Translations under genes and position numbers: made by a program
Notes under the pieces: generated by a model
Told to the model about the DNA's origin: nothing
Databases searched by the model: none
The model's input: the letters and a program-made list of their open reading frames with translations, nothing else
Assembly: GCA_020850945.1 (NCBI GenBank)
Contig: JADZDR010000027.1
Span: forward strand, 1-64,000
DNA length: 64,000 bases
Direction of reading: 5' to 3'
Source of the DNA: Acidimicrobiia bacterium
GTDB taxonomy: Bacteria; Actinomycetota; Acidimicrobiia; UBA2766
Shown here: positions 33,645 to 42,129 of the stretch, piece after piece
Layout of the letters: each line of letters starts with the position of its first letter
How positions within the stretch are numbered: the stretch's first letter is position 1

Positions 33645-35936
33645 TCAGAGCGTGTTCCAGCCGGCGGCGAAGCGGCGTGCGGACTCGCCGACGACGGCGT
33701 CACCATCCGCCGTGAAGCGATACCTCCCGTCGAAACGGCGGCCCGACTCGGACACGTCGATCTCGACGACCGGTGTGCGGATACGACAGGCTCCGGCAGC
33801 CCGCGCGGGTGTGATGCGAAGGAGGCCGTCGGGGCCGGGTTCGATGCCGAAGAGGCGAATCGCGGCGAGCAGGAGCGCGGCAGGGTGGCGGGCGTCGGCG
33901 GACGGGCCCGTCGCGATCGGGTCGTCGTCGTCGGAGTCCTCGGGCGGCAGACCCGACCGGGGCGACTCGGGCGCCTCCCACGCACCGGCGCCGCTGAACA
34001 CGCCGATCCACTGATCTGGGTAGGACTCGGCGTGGGCCGCGAGGCGCATGCGGCCGAGCTCGTCCCGGGCGAGCGCGGGCGCGTGACGGGCAGCCGCCCA
34101 CACGAGAAGGGACGAGAGGTCGGGGCGCACCGAGACTTGCACGCTCGTGTCGGCCGGCCCGGACCGCGTGCCGAGAGGCGAGTCGGCCCGCAACGTACCC
34201 GCGATCACGTCGAGGAGCGCCTCGGCGGGCTCGGGCGCGAGGCCGGCGAGGACGGGCCACACTTGCGCGGCCAGCGTCGTGCCCCGTTGGACCGGCGCCC
34301 CGCCGATGAGGATCTCGGGCCAGCGTCCCGACGCACCCGCCCGGGCAAGAGCAGGGCCGAGGATGTCCGACAGTTCGCGCGCCTCCTTCGCGGCGCCGTG
34401 GTCCCCGGCCCGGTCGAACCAGGCGGCGAGGCGAGGGAGGATCCAGCGGGCCTGCGCTGTGGCCGGGACCGACTCGACGGATCCGGGATCGACTCCCGGC
34501 GCCACGAAGGGCACCTGCGGGTCCGCCCCCGCCCGCACGAGACCGGTCGGACCCAACCCCACGAAGTCGACGACGTGACGCACGTGCACGGCAAGCTGAT
34601 CCCGCACCGTCCGTTCCGGCCCGGCTTTGCGATGGCCGAACCGGTCCGGCCAGAGGTCGAGGACGGCTTGTTGTGGCCAGGACGCGACCGGCTGATCGAG
34701 GACTCCGACATCTCCGGTCGCCGCCATGTACTCGACGGCGAGCCACAGCACCCAGAGATCGAAGTCGGCCGGGCTGTGCAGCATGTCATGGCGTATGCCC
34801 GCCCCGAACGTCGCCCACGTGATGTCGGCATCCGCATCTCCCATCTGCAGGAGGGAGAGGAGCGTACTGCGTGCGATCTCGGGGAACACGTACGTGGCCG
34901 CCACCCCGCACAGGGCGACGTCACGCGCGACGGCCATGCCCACCGGGGCGGCATGGCGGCCTCCCGGATCGACGAATGTGCCGACAGTGTCGTCTCGCAC
35001 CACGGCCTGGCGCAGGGACACTCCCGCCCACTCGATCTCGCGTTCCATGTCAGTGACACCGGGGACGGTGACGGACGTGTGCGTGGCGCGCCACCCGCCG
35101 AAGTGCTCCTCCAGGATCTGGCCGGGATCGTGACGGCCGGTGAGGAGGTCTCCGGCGGCGGCCGGGTCCCCGACGCCGCACATCTGCCACCCGCACCAGG
35201 TCGACTCCGCCCCGAGCTCGAGCGTGAACACGGTGGAGAGGGCGCGGTCCCCCGCCGTCCACGCGAACTCGGTCATCGCCTCGCGCCCGCCCAGCCACGC
35301 GAGCCAGACTCGCCCCCCGGATGGCGGCACGAGCGGCACTCCTGCCCGGATCGCGTATCGGAGGGCGGCTTCGTCCCGTGTCTCCTCGACGAGCGTGAGG
35401 TGGTCGTCGCTGACCCGCCTGTAACGCATGGCGGCGAGTGCCGCGCGGCGGTCCGCGTCGTCGCTCGGGGCCGACAGCCAGAGGGGGCGGAGCGGCCAGC
35501 GCTCGTGCCAGCGCACGCTGTGGTCGCGGCCGTCCGTGGGCCGTACCTCGATCCGGCAGAGAAGGAACGGCGTGTCGCCGTAGGGGGCGAAGAGGAGGCG
35601 GTCGACTAGCAGGCCGGGTTCGACGTTGGTCTGGAAGCGGGCGTAGCCCGCCCCGAACGTCGGCACGACCCCCGCCGTCGTCGCCACACCGTCGATCTCT
35701 GCCCATGCAGCCTGGTCGTGCCATGCGCGCCGTCCCCGGCTCGTCTCGTAGAGGCGGATCCAACCGGCCGCGGACGCCTGGAACCAGAGGGCGTCGTTGC
35801 CGGCGCGGTACCACGGGATGCGTGAGGTCCGACCCTGCCGGTCGTACGGCGCGTGCGGCTCGAAACGGAAGGCGGGCAGCCCCCATTCGTCCCGCGTCCA
35901 GCGGCCGAAAGCGGTGCTCTCGTTCACGTGAACCAC
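33645..35936 (-). CDS. large putative carbohydrate-active enzyme (GH94/amylo-glucosidase-like)
   Basis: About 763 residues; start uncertain between GTG 35936 (after GGCGGGG) and GTG 35927. No signal peptide. The N-terminus FGRWTRDEWGLPAFRFE and FQTNVEPGLLVDRLLFAP recall the beta-sandwich start of GH94-like phosphorylases, and the central and C-terminal parts are helical in the manner of an (alpha/alpha)6 barrel (FDLWVLWLAVEYMAATGD, RWPEILIGG). Catalytic residues could not be assigned. It is divergent from a GT1-type transferase. I am sure it is a gene, less sure of its class. Confidence 0.6.
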   Translation of the reverse strand: MVHVNESTAFGRWTRDEWGLPAFRFEPHAPYDRQGRTSRIPWYRAGNDALWFQASAAGWIRLYETSRGRRAWHDQAAWAEIDGVATTAGVVPTFGAGYARFQTNVEPGLLVDRLLFAPYGDTPFLLCRIEVRPTDGRDHSVRWHERWPLRPLWLSAPSDDADRRAALAAMRYRRVSDDHLTLVEETRDEAALRYAIRAGVPLVPPSGGRVWLAWLGGREAMTEFAWTAGDRALSTVFTLELGAESTWCGWQMCGVGDPAAAGDLLTGRHDPGQILEEHFGGWRATHTSVTVPGVTDMEREIEWAGVSLRQAVVRDDTVGTFVDPGGRHAAPVGMAVARDVALCGVAATYVFPEIARSTLLSLLQMGDADADITWATFGAGIRHDMLHSPADFDLWVLWLAVEYMAATGDVGVLDQPVASWPQQAVLDLWPDRFGHRKAGPERTVRDQLAVHVRHVVDFVGLGPTGLVRAGADPQVPFVAPGVDPGSVESVPATAQARWILPRLAAWFDRAGDHGAAKEARELSDILGPALARAGASGRWPEILIGGAPVQRGTTLAAQVWPVLAGLAPEPAEALLDVIAGTLRADSPLGTRSGPADTSVQVSVRPDLSSLLVWAAARHAPALARDELGRMRLAAHAESYPDQWIGVFSGAGAWEAPESPRSGLPPEDSDDDDPIATGPSADARHPAALLLAAIRLFGIEPGPDGLLRITPARAAGACRIRTPVVEIDVSESGRRFDGRYRFTADGDAVVGESARRFAAGWNTL

Positions 35937-35992
35937 GGTACCCCGCCTCCCCACACCGCACGCGGATCCGGCACACTGGTGGTCTGGTGCAG

Positions 35993-36913
35993 ATGAGGAT
36001 CGCCTTCGCCTTCGAGCCGGCCACGGGACATCTCCTCCCCGCAGTTCCCTTCGCCCGTGAGCTCCGGCGACGGGGCCACGCCGTGTGGGTGCTCACCGAC
36101 GCGACAGGCCGGACCATCGCCCGCCGGGCGGGTCTCCCCACCGCGCATCCCAACGCGGGGCGGCCGCACGTGATCGTGCGTGACCAGGCGGAGCGGCTCT
36201 CACCCCCGTTGTGCGCGGCGGAGGGAATCCCTGCCGTCACGATGTCCTTCGGGATCACGCAGGACGACGCGCCGCGTGTGGCCACGGAACGCCTCCATGT
36301 GTGCTTCGCCCCGGCGTCGTATGCGGGCCGGGTCGAGTCCCGCGTGCCCGTCGTGCACGCCCGACCCCCGACCGTCAACCCCGATGCCTCGGGGCGAAAT
36401 GCCGCCCCGGACCGTGTGACCGTCTACGCCACGCTCGGCTCGATCCACGGTGAGACGCCGGGCTGGTTCGAAGCGGTCCTGAGCGGCCTCGAAGACCTCG
36501 ATGCCGAAGTCGTCTGCAGCATCGGCACACGGGACGCGGCCACGCTCGACCCGGTCCCGGCCAACGCGACGCTGCATGCTCGGGTCGACCAACCCGCTCT
36601 TCTGCGGCGCTGCCGCCTGATGCTCAGCCACGGTGGAGTCGCCGGGATCATGGAGGCTCTCGCCGCCGGTGTCCCGCTCCTCCTCACACCTCTCGCGGGC
36701 GATCACTTCGCCCACGCCGACCGCTGCGCGGCGCTGGGTGTCGGCCGGCGCCTCGAGCTCGAGGCCGTCACCCCCGCCGGTGTGCATGCCGCGGTCGTCT
36801 CCGCCCTCGCAGACAGGCGGCTCCACACCGGCGCCCGTCGGATCGGAACGGACATCCGCACCCTGCCCGGCCCGGATCATGTCGCGGACCTCGTCGAGGC
36901 AGCAGCCGTCTGA
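35993..36913 (+). CDS. GT1-type glycosyltransferase, short form
   Basis: 306 residues. The start MRIAFAFEPATGHLLPAVPFA with AxELRRRGHAVWVLT is the acceptor domain of UGT/MGT-type transferases, and the donor domain has VTVYATLGSI, DQPALLRRCRLMLSHGG, GIMEALAAGVPLLLTPLAGDHFAHA. Normal relatives have about 400 residues; the missing part is most of the acceptor domain's second half (between residues 55 and 120). It may still fold, with a smaller acceptor. GTG at 35987 is an alternative start. Confidence 0.85.
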   Translation: MRIAFAFEPATGHLLPAVPFARELRRRGHAVWVLTDATGRTIARRAGLPTAHPNAGRPHVIVRDQAERLSPPLCAAEGIPAVTMSFGITQDDAPRVATERLHVCFAPASYAGRVESRVPVVHARPPTVNPDASGRNAAPDRVTVYATLGSIHGETPGWFEAVLSGLEDLDAEVVCSIGTRDAATLDPVPANATLHARVDQPALLRRCRLMLSHGGVAGIMEALAAGVPLLLTPLAGDHFAHADRCAALGVGRRLELEAVTPAGVHAAVVSALADRRLHTGARRIGTDIRTLPGPDHVADLVEAAAV

Positions 36914-36935
36914 CCCCCACGGGTAACGTGGGCAC

Positions 36936-38084
36936 ATGGCACGGGACGCGGCCATCGCCGGCATCGGTCAGACGGAGTTCGCGAAGAGCATCGCACGCCC
37001 CGAACAGCGCCTCGCCGTCGAGGCGGCCCTCGCCGCGCTCGCCGACGCCGGCCTCACACCTGCCCACGTCGACGGCATGGTCCGCTTCGACATGGAGACG
37101 ACCGAGGAGGTCCAGCTCCAGCGGGCCCTGGGCATCCCGAACCTGCGCTTCTTCGCGTCGACGGGATACGGCGGTGGGGGCGGCTGTGGCACGGTCGCGC
37201 TCGCCCAGGCCGCCATCGTCTCGGGCCAGGCCGAGGTCGTCCTCGCGTGGCGGGCCCGCAAGCGCGGCTCGGGGGGACGCCCCTGGGCGAGAGCCGGCCA
37301 CAGGGTGCCGGGCGAGAAGCAGTGGTACGTACCGTTCGGCCTCGTGCGGCCGGTCGACCAGGTCGCGATCCTCGCCCGCCGCATGATGCACGAGGTCGGT
37401 GTGACCGAGGAGATGCTCGGCGCGGTCGCCGTACAGATCCGCCGGCACGCGAACCGCAATCCGCATGCCGTCATGCGCGACCGCAAGATGGATCTCGCCG
37501 ACTACCTCGCGAGCCGCCACGTGAGCGAGCCGCTGCGTGTGCCCGACTGCTGCCTCGAGACGGACGGTGCCCTCGCCGTGGTCGTCACGACCCTCGAGCG
37601 CGCCCGTGACCTGAGGCATACCCCCGCTGTCGTGGCCGCCGCCCAGATGGGAACCGGCGTCGAGTGTGTGAACATGACGAACTACCACGGCGCCGATCTC
37701 CTCGCCGGTCCCGGCGCCGCGGTGGCACCCCACCTCTACCGCATGGCCGGGATCGGGCCCGAGGACATCGACTGCGCCCAGCTCTACGACGCCTTCACAC
37801 CGCTCGTCCTGCAGAGCCTCGAGGACTACGGCTTCTGCGGGCGAGGCGAGGCCGGTCCCTTCTGTGCGGAGGGGAACCTGTCCGCCGACGGCGGCGCCCT
37901 TCCCACGTGCACGTCGGGAGGCGGGCTCTCCGAGGCCTACGTGCACGGGTACAACCTCATCCTCGAGGGTGTGCGCCAGGTCAGGGGGGACTCGGTGAAC
38001 CAGGTCGACGCATGCGAGCACGTCCTCGTCACGAGCGGCAACGCCGTACCGACGAGCGCCCTCGTGCTGCGGAGGGACCGATGA
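36936..38084 (+). CDS. thiolase-fold aldolase (Ltp-type lipid-transfer protein)
   Basis: 382 residues. It resembles SCP-x/Ltp thiolases, but the usual nucleophilic Cys motif (NACASG) is replaced by STGYGGGGGCGTVALAQA, as in Ltp-type aldolases. The C-terminal stretch LEDYGFCGRGEAGPF and THGG-like TCTSGGGLSEAYVHGYN with VNQVDACEHVLVTSG follows the aldolase subgroup, known for retro-aldol cleavage of steroid side-chain CoA esters. The following DUF35 gene overlaps it by ATGA, as expected for the partner of such aldolases. Substrate is inferred only. Confidence 0.8.
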   Translation: MARDAAIAGIGQTEFAKSIARPEQRLAVEAALAALADAGLTPAHVDGMVRFDMETTEEVQLQRALGIPNLRFFASTGYGGGGGCGTVALAQAAIVSGQAEVVLAWRARKRGSGGRPWARAGHRVPGEKQWYVPFGLVRPVDQVAILARRMMHEVGVTEEMLGAVAVQIRRHANRNPHAVMRDRKMDLADYLASRHVSEPLRVPDCCLETDGALAVVVTTLERARDLRHTPAVVAAAQMGTGVECVNMTNYHGADLLAGPGAAVAPHLYRMAGIGPEDIDCAQLYDAFTPLVLQSLEDYGFCGRGEAGPFCAEGNLSADGGALPTCTSGGGLSEAYVHGYNLILEGVRQVRGDSVNQVDACEHVLVTSGNAVPTSALVLRRDR

Positions 38085-38476
38085 GGCCGACGCCGGCACC
38101 CGATCCCCCCCTGCCGGAGGCGGACGAGCTGTCAGAGCCCTTCTGGGAGGGATGCCGGGAGCACCGTCTGTGCATCCAGCGCTGTGACGCATGCGGGCAC
38201 TGGCGCCATTACCCGCGTCCATCGTGTCCGAAGTGTCTCTCCCTCGACTTCTCCTGGACCGAGGTGTCCGGACACGGCACGCTCGCATCCTGGGTCGTCG
38301 CCCACCCGCCCGTACTCCCCTACTTCGCCGACAAGGTGCCGCTGCCCGTGGTCCTCGTCGAGCTCGACGAGGCGAGCCATCTCCGCCTCGTGGGTGGCCT
38401 CCGCGAGGCGGACGCCGCGACCCTCGAGATCGGCATGCGCAGGGAGGTCGTCTTCGAGGACGTGACGGAGGACTGA
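38081..38476 (+). CDS. DUF35 Zn-ribbon/OB-fold partner protein
   Basis: 131 residues. A rubredoxin-like zinc ribbon (CDACGHWRHYPRPSCPKC) is followed by an OB fold (GHGTLASWVVAHPPVLPYFADKVP, VVLVELDEASHLRLVGGL). This pairing accompanies thiolase-fold enzymes and binds acyl-CoA; ChsH2-type proteins carry it fused. It overlaps the aldolase gene by 4 nt, so the two are surely co-translated and likely form a complex. Confidence 0.88.
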   Translation: MRPTPAPDPPLPEADELSEPFWEGCREHRLCIQRCDACGHWRHYPRPSCPKCLSLDFSWTEVSGHGTLASWVVAHPPVLPYFADKVPLPVVLVELDEASHLRLVGGLREADAATLEIGMRREVVFEDVTED

Positions 38477-38577
38477 ACGCTGCCCCACTGGCGTCCCCTC
38501 ACACCGCCCGATTGAGCCCGTGTGCACGAGGCGGAATACGCTCGGGGCCGAACGATCCTGCAGCCAAGGGGGCGAGC

Positions 38578-38991
38578 ATGTCAGACACTGTGGGAGCAGA
38601 TGTTCCGGTCGTCGACTACCTCGTGCTCGGCGACGGTGACCCGCACCTCGTCGCCACCGCGTGCAGTGACTGCGGCGCCCTCTGGTTCGGGCGGCGCAGC
38701 GGCTGCGGCAGATGCGGCAGCAGGGAGTTCCGGCCGCAACGCCTCGCCACGACCGGCACCGTGCGGACGTTCACGATCGTGGCGCGGGCCCCGAAGGGAG
38801 TGCCCGCACCGTACGTGTCGGCAGTCGTGGACCTCGAAGGCGGCGGCCACGTGAAGGCCACTGTCGTGGGGGTGGAGGCGGACCCGAGCAGGATCGAGCT
38901 CGGCATGCCGGTGCGCCTCACGACGTTCGAGGCGGGCCGGGACGACAACGGCACCACCGCGGTCGCGTTCGGCTTCGAACCCACATCCTGA
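38578..38991 (+). CDS. DUF35 Zn-ribbon/OB-fold protein
   Basis: 137 residues. The zinc ribbon is CSDCGALWFGRRSGCGRCG and the OB fold runs RLATTGTVRTFTIVARAPKGVP-APYVSAVVDLE then GGHVKATVVG. It is 11 nt upstream of a Cys-containing thiolase and likely its partner, distinct from the pair before it. It follows about 100 nt after the previous DUF35 gene, so a new transcript may start there. Confidence 0.87.
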   Translation: MSDTVGADVPVVDYLVLGDGDPHLVATACSDCGALWFGRRSGCGRCGSREFRPQRLATTGTVRTFTIVARAPKGVPAPYVSAVVDLEGGGHVKATVVGVEADPSRIELGMPVRLTTFEAGRDDNGTTAVAFGFEPTS

Positions 38992-39002
38992 GGAGGGGCA
39001 GC

Positions 39003-40202
39003 ATGGGCAACATCTGGGTCGTGGGCGCGTCGATGACGAAGTTCGGACGCTACCCGGACAAGGATCTCGTCGATCTCGGCACCGAGGCCGGCTTCGCCGC
39101 CCTCGCCGACGCCGGGGTCGGCATGCGCGACATGCAGGTGATGGCCGTGGGCAACCTCGGCGAGGCGAGCCTCATGGTCGGCCAGCGCATCCAGAAGCAC
39201 CTCGGCCAGACAGGCATCCCCGTGTACAACGTGTCGAACGCGTGCGCGACCGGCGCCACGGCCGTGCGCTCCGTGGTCACGTCGATCAAGGCGGGCGAGG
39301 CCGACATGGGTCTCGCGATCGGCGTCGAACAGATGGGCAAGGCGGGGATGCTCGGCGCGGCAGGCAAAGGTCGCGGTGAGCGGACCGAGTTCGAGCCGCG
39401 GGGCCGATACGGCGCGGTCATGGGCACGGAAGGGATCCTCGGTACGAGCATGATGCCCGGGGTCTTCGCCCAGGCCGGCATGGAGTACGCGAGGCTGAAC
39501 GACGGCGTCGGCTTCGAGCAGTTCGCCAAGGTCGCCGAGAAGAACCATGCCCACTCGACCCTGAACCCGCTCGCACAGTACCGCAAGCAGTTCAGCCTCG
39601 ACGAGGTCATGCAGGCGGAGATGATCTCGTACCCGAACACGCTGCTCATGTGCTGCCCGACCGGGGACGGAGCCGCCGCGATCGTCCTCTGCGACGACGC
39701 CCGGCTCGCGAAGCTCGACCCGGACGTGGCGCGTCGCGCGGTGAAGATGTCGGCGTCGATCCTCACCTCGGATCCGTGGTCGGAGACCGACGACGTGAAC
39801 CCGGACGTGAACACGCTCACGAGACTCGCCGCCGACCAGGCCTACGAAGCCGCGGGGGTGGGCCCGACGGATCTCGACCTCGTCGAACTGCACGACTGCT
39901 TCGCCACGGCCGAGCTCATCCACTACGACAACCTGCGACTCTGCGAGCCGGGTGGGGCAGGCGACTTCATCGACGCCCGCAAGCCGTGGCGGGACGGCAC
40001 GACCCCGGTGAACGTGTCGGGCGGCCTGATCTCGAAGGGACATCCCCTCGGCGCGACGGGCGCGGCCGGGGTCTTCGAGGTCACGACGCAGCTTCGGGGC
40101 GAAGCCGGGGACCGTCAACTCGAAGGTGCCAGAGTCGGGATGGCGCACGTCATCGGTCTCGGCTCCGCCTGCTGCATCCACATCCTCGAGAAGCGCGCCT
40201 GA
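39003..40202 (+). CDS. thiolase / acetyl-CoA acetyltransferase family protein
   Basis: 399 residues, AGGAGGGG ribosome binding site. The nucleophile is Cys81 in VSNACATGATA; the second site is GGLISKGHPLGATG with the conserved His, and ELHDCFATAE is the SCP-x type signature. It should carry out thiolytic cleavage of a 3-ketoacyl-CoA with its DUF35 neighbour. It converges on the fused ETF with a 6-nt gap. Confidence 0.9.
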   Translation: MGNIWVVGASMTKFGRYPDKDLVDLGTEAGFAALADAGVGMRDMQVMAVGNLGEASLMVGQRIQKHLGQTGIPVYNVSNACATGATAVRSVVTSIKAGEADMGLAIGVEQMGKAGMLGAAGKGRGERTEFEPRGRYGAVMGTEGILGTSMMPGVFAQAGMEYARLNDGVGFEQFAKVAEKNHAHSTLNPLAQYRKQFSLDEVMQAEMISYPNTLLMCCPTGDGAAAIVLCDDARLAKLDPDVARRAVKMSASILTSDPWSETDDVNPDVNTLTRLAADQAYEAAGVGPTDLDLVELHDCFATAELIHYDNLRLCEPGGAGDFIDARKPWRDGTTPVNVSGGLISKGHPLGATGAAGVFEVTTQLRGEAGDRQLEGARVGMAHVIGLGSACCIHILEKRA

Positions 40203-40208
40203 GGCGCC

Positions 40209-42011
40209 TCACCCTCGGAGCTCGGCCTCGAGCAGGGGCACGACGTCGTGCCAGTCGGCGACGATGCCGTAGTCGGCGTGTTCGAACACGGGTGCCGATG
40301 CGTCCGTGTTGACGGCGATCACGAGGTCGGCCGCGCGGAGTCCGCACGTGTGGTTGTACTTGCCCGAGGCTCCGATCGACATGTACACGTGCGGAGCGAC
40401 GGACCGGCCCGTGATCCCGACCTGGCGACTGCGTGGCATCCAACCGTTGTCCGTGACCTTGCGCGTCGCCGCGAGCTCGGCATCGAGGAGCTTGCGGAGC
40501 GGCTCGAGGAGGCCGTAGTCGCCCGGATCCACGCCGACGCCGACACCGATCACGACGAGGGCGGTCGCGAGCAGCTCGATATCGTCCTGGACCTCCTCCT
40601 CGAGGACCACGACCCGGCCCCCGACCGGCACCGAGACGACCTCGACGTGCGCGGCCGGGCCGAGCCCGCCCGTGTCGCACGCCAGCACGCCGGGACGGAC
40701 CGTCGTCATCTGCACGTCCGAGCATGACATGATCGAGGCGAGGAGCTGCCCACCGAATGCCGGCTTCCACGCGACGAGCTCGTCTCCGTCGATGTCGAGC
40801 TCGACTGCGTCACCCGTGAGACCGAGGTCGAGCGCCGCGGCCACCTCGGACGCGACCGCCCTTCCCCGCGCCGTGCTCGGGAAGAGCACCGCCCACGGCC
40901 GCTCGGCGGCGACACGCGGAATCATCGCGTCGGCGAAGTCGTGATCCGACGCACCCGGGGCGGCGTCGAGATGGACCACCCTGCGAACGGTGGCAGGCAG
41001 CAAACCCGGTGGTCTGCCGAGGGACACCACGCACGCAGCTCCACCCGTGGCGGCGGCAAGACGGCTTGCCTCCTGCGCGAGCTCCTGGCAGAGGCGGGGC
41101 TGGTCGCCTTCCACGACCGCCCAGACAGCGCGGCCGCTGACGGTGGGGGAGGTGACAGGGTGGATGTGGGGCGCCTGTGTCACGGCGCGGGCGAAGCCGG
41201 ACACGTGTGGTTCTCCACGCACGTGGGCCGCCTCGATCGCTCGCGCGACACGGCGCACCTGATCCGTGAGGTCGCCGGCGAGGATCTCACGACGCCTGTT
41301 CACCTCGACGACGCGTGTGCCGCCGACACGTGTCGGAGATCCCTCCGCACCCCACACACCGGGACCGAGCACGCTCGCGTCGACCGTCTCGACGAGACCG
41401 GCGTCGACCGTCCCGCGTGCCTCGGGATCCGCCTTCGCCGGTGCACACAGCCGCTCGGCACACGACACGACCGCGGGCAGCTCACCCCGCACGCGGCGCA
41501 GGCCGGCGTCGGTCTCACAGCACGCCTCGAACCGTCCCGCGTCCAAGTCGACGCTGAGCTCCTTCGCCGGTCCCGCGAAGCTGTAGCCGAGGAGCCGGGC
41601 GAGCTCGGGCCCGACCTGGCCCGTGTCGGCATCGACCGAGTTCTTGCCGACAAGAACGAGGGGGATGGGGCCCTGGGCGGCGACGAGCCGGGCGAGAGCC
41701 CGCGCCGTCACGAGTGTGTCGGAGCCGGCAAGGGACCGATCGGTGAGGAGGACCCCTCGGTCGGCTCCGCACGCGATCGCCTCGAGAAGGCAGTCGGCGG
41801 CACTCGGCGGTCCCATCGTGAGAACGACGGTCTCCGCCGCTCCTCCGCCCGCGCGTGCGATCTCGACGGCCTGGGCAACGGCGCGGCGGCAGTAGGGGTT
41901 CATCTCGAGCTCGATGCCGTCGCGCTGGAGCCTCCCGTCGGGGCCGAGCGTCATGCGGTCGAACTTCGGCACCTGCTTCACGAGGGCGGCGATGCGCCTC
42001 GTCTCCGTCAC
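40209..42011 (-). CDS. fused electron-transfer flavoprotein (beta and alpha in one chain)
   Basis: 600 residues in a single open frame. The first 250 are ETF-beta (AALVKQVPKFDRMTL at the start, then ELEMNPYCRRAVAQAVEIA and LVGKNSVDADTGQVGPELA). After a linker (about 250-285) comes ETF-alpha: AVVEGDQP, LVAWKPAFGGQLLASI and the FAD-binding end VGITGRSVAPHVYMSIGASG with AVNTDASAPVFEHADYGIVAD. ETF is usually two genes. It carries electrons from acyl-CoA dehydrogenases to the quinone pool. Confidence 0.88.
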   Translation of the reverse strand: MTETRRIAALVKQVPKFDRMTLGPDGRLQRDGIELEMNPYCRRAVAQAVEIARAGGGAAETVVLTMGPPSAADCLLEAIACGADRGVLLTDRSLAGSDTLVTARALARLVAAQGPIPLVLVGKNSVDADTGQVGPELARLLGYSFAGPAKELSVDLDAGRFEACCETDAGLRRVRGELPAVVSCAERLCAPAKADPEARGTVDAGLVETVDASVLGPGVWGAEGSPTRVGGTRVVEVNRRREILAGDLTDQVRRVARAIEAAHVRGEPHVSGFARAVTQAPHIHPVTSPTVSGRAVWAVVEGDQPRLCQELAQEASRLAAATGGAACVVSLGRPPGLLPATVRRVVHLDAAPGASDHDFADAMIPRVAAERPWAVLFPSTARGRAVASEVAAALDLGLTGDAVELDIDGDELVAWKPAFGGQLLASIMSCSDVQMTTVRPGVLACDTGGLGPAAHVEVVSVPVGGRVVVLEEEVQDDIELLATALVVIGVGVGVDPGDYGLLEPLRKLLDAELAATRKVTDNGWMPRSRQVGITGRSVAPHVYMSIGASGKYNHTCGLRAADLVIAVNTDASAPVFEHADYGIVADWHDVVPLLEAELRG

Positions 42012-42129
42012 GCTTCCCCCGGCTCCCTTCCCGAACTATGACACGCTCGTCAGGGATTCTACGCGCCCGCCCATCTCGGTGTCGCGCCGCGCGTGTGGGT
42101 GCGTGTCCGAGGGTGTCTGACGCTCTGGC

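Noticed and set aside
33618-35609. A 663-codon plus-strand open frame opposite the carbohydrate-active enzyme
   Set aside because: Low-complexity Arg/Gly/His-rich product without domains; the minus-strand frame has a sensible protein.
40195-40207. Small hairpin GCGCC-TGA-GGCGC at the thiolase stop as terminator
   Set aside because: Five base pairs with a 3-nt loop are too weak and are expected by chance in this DNA.
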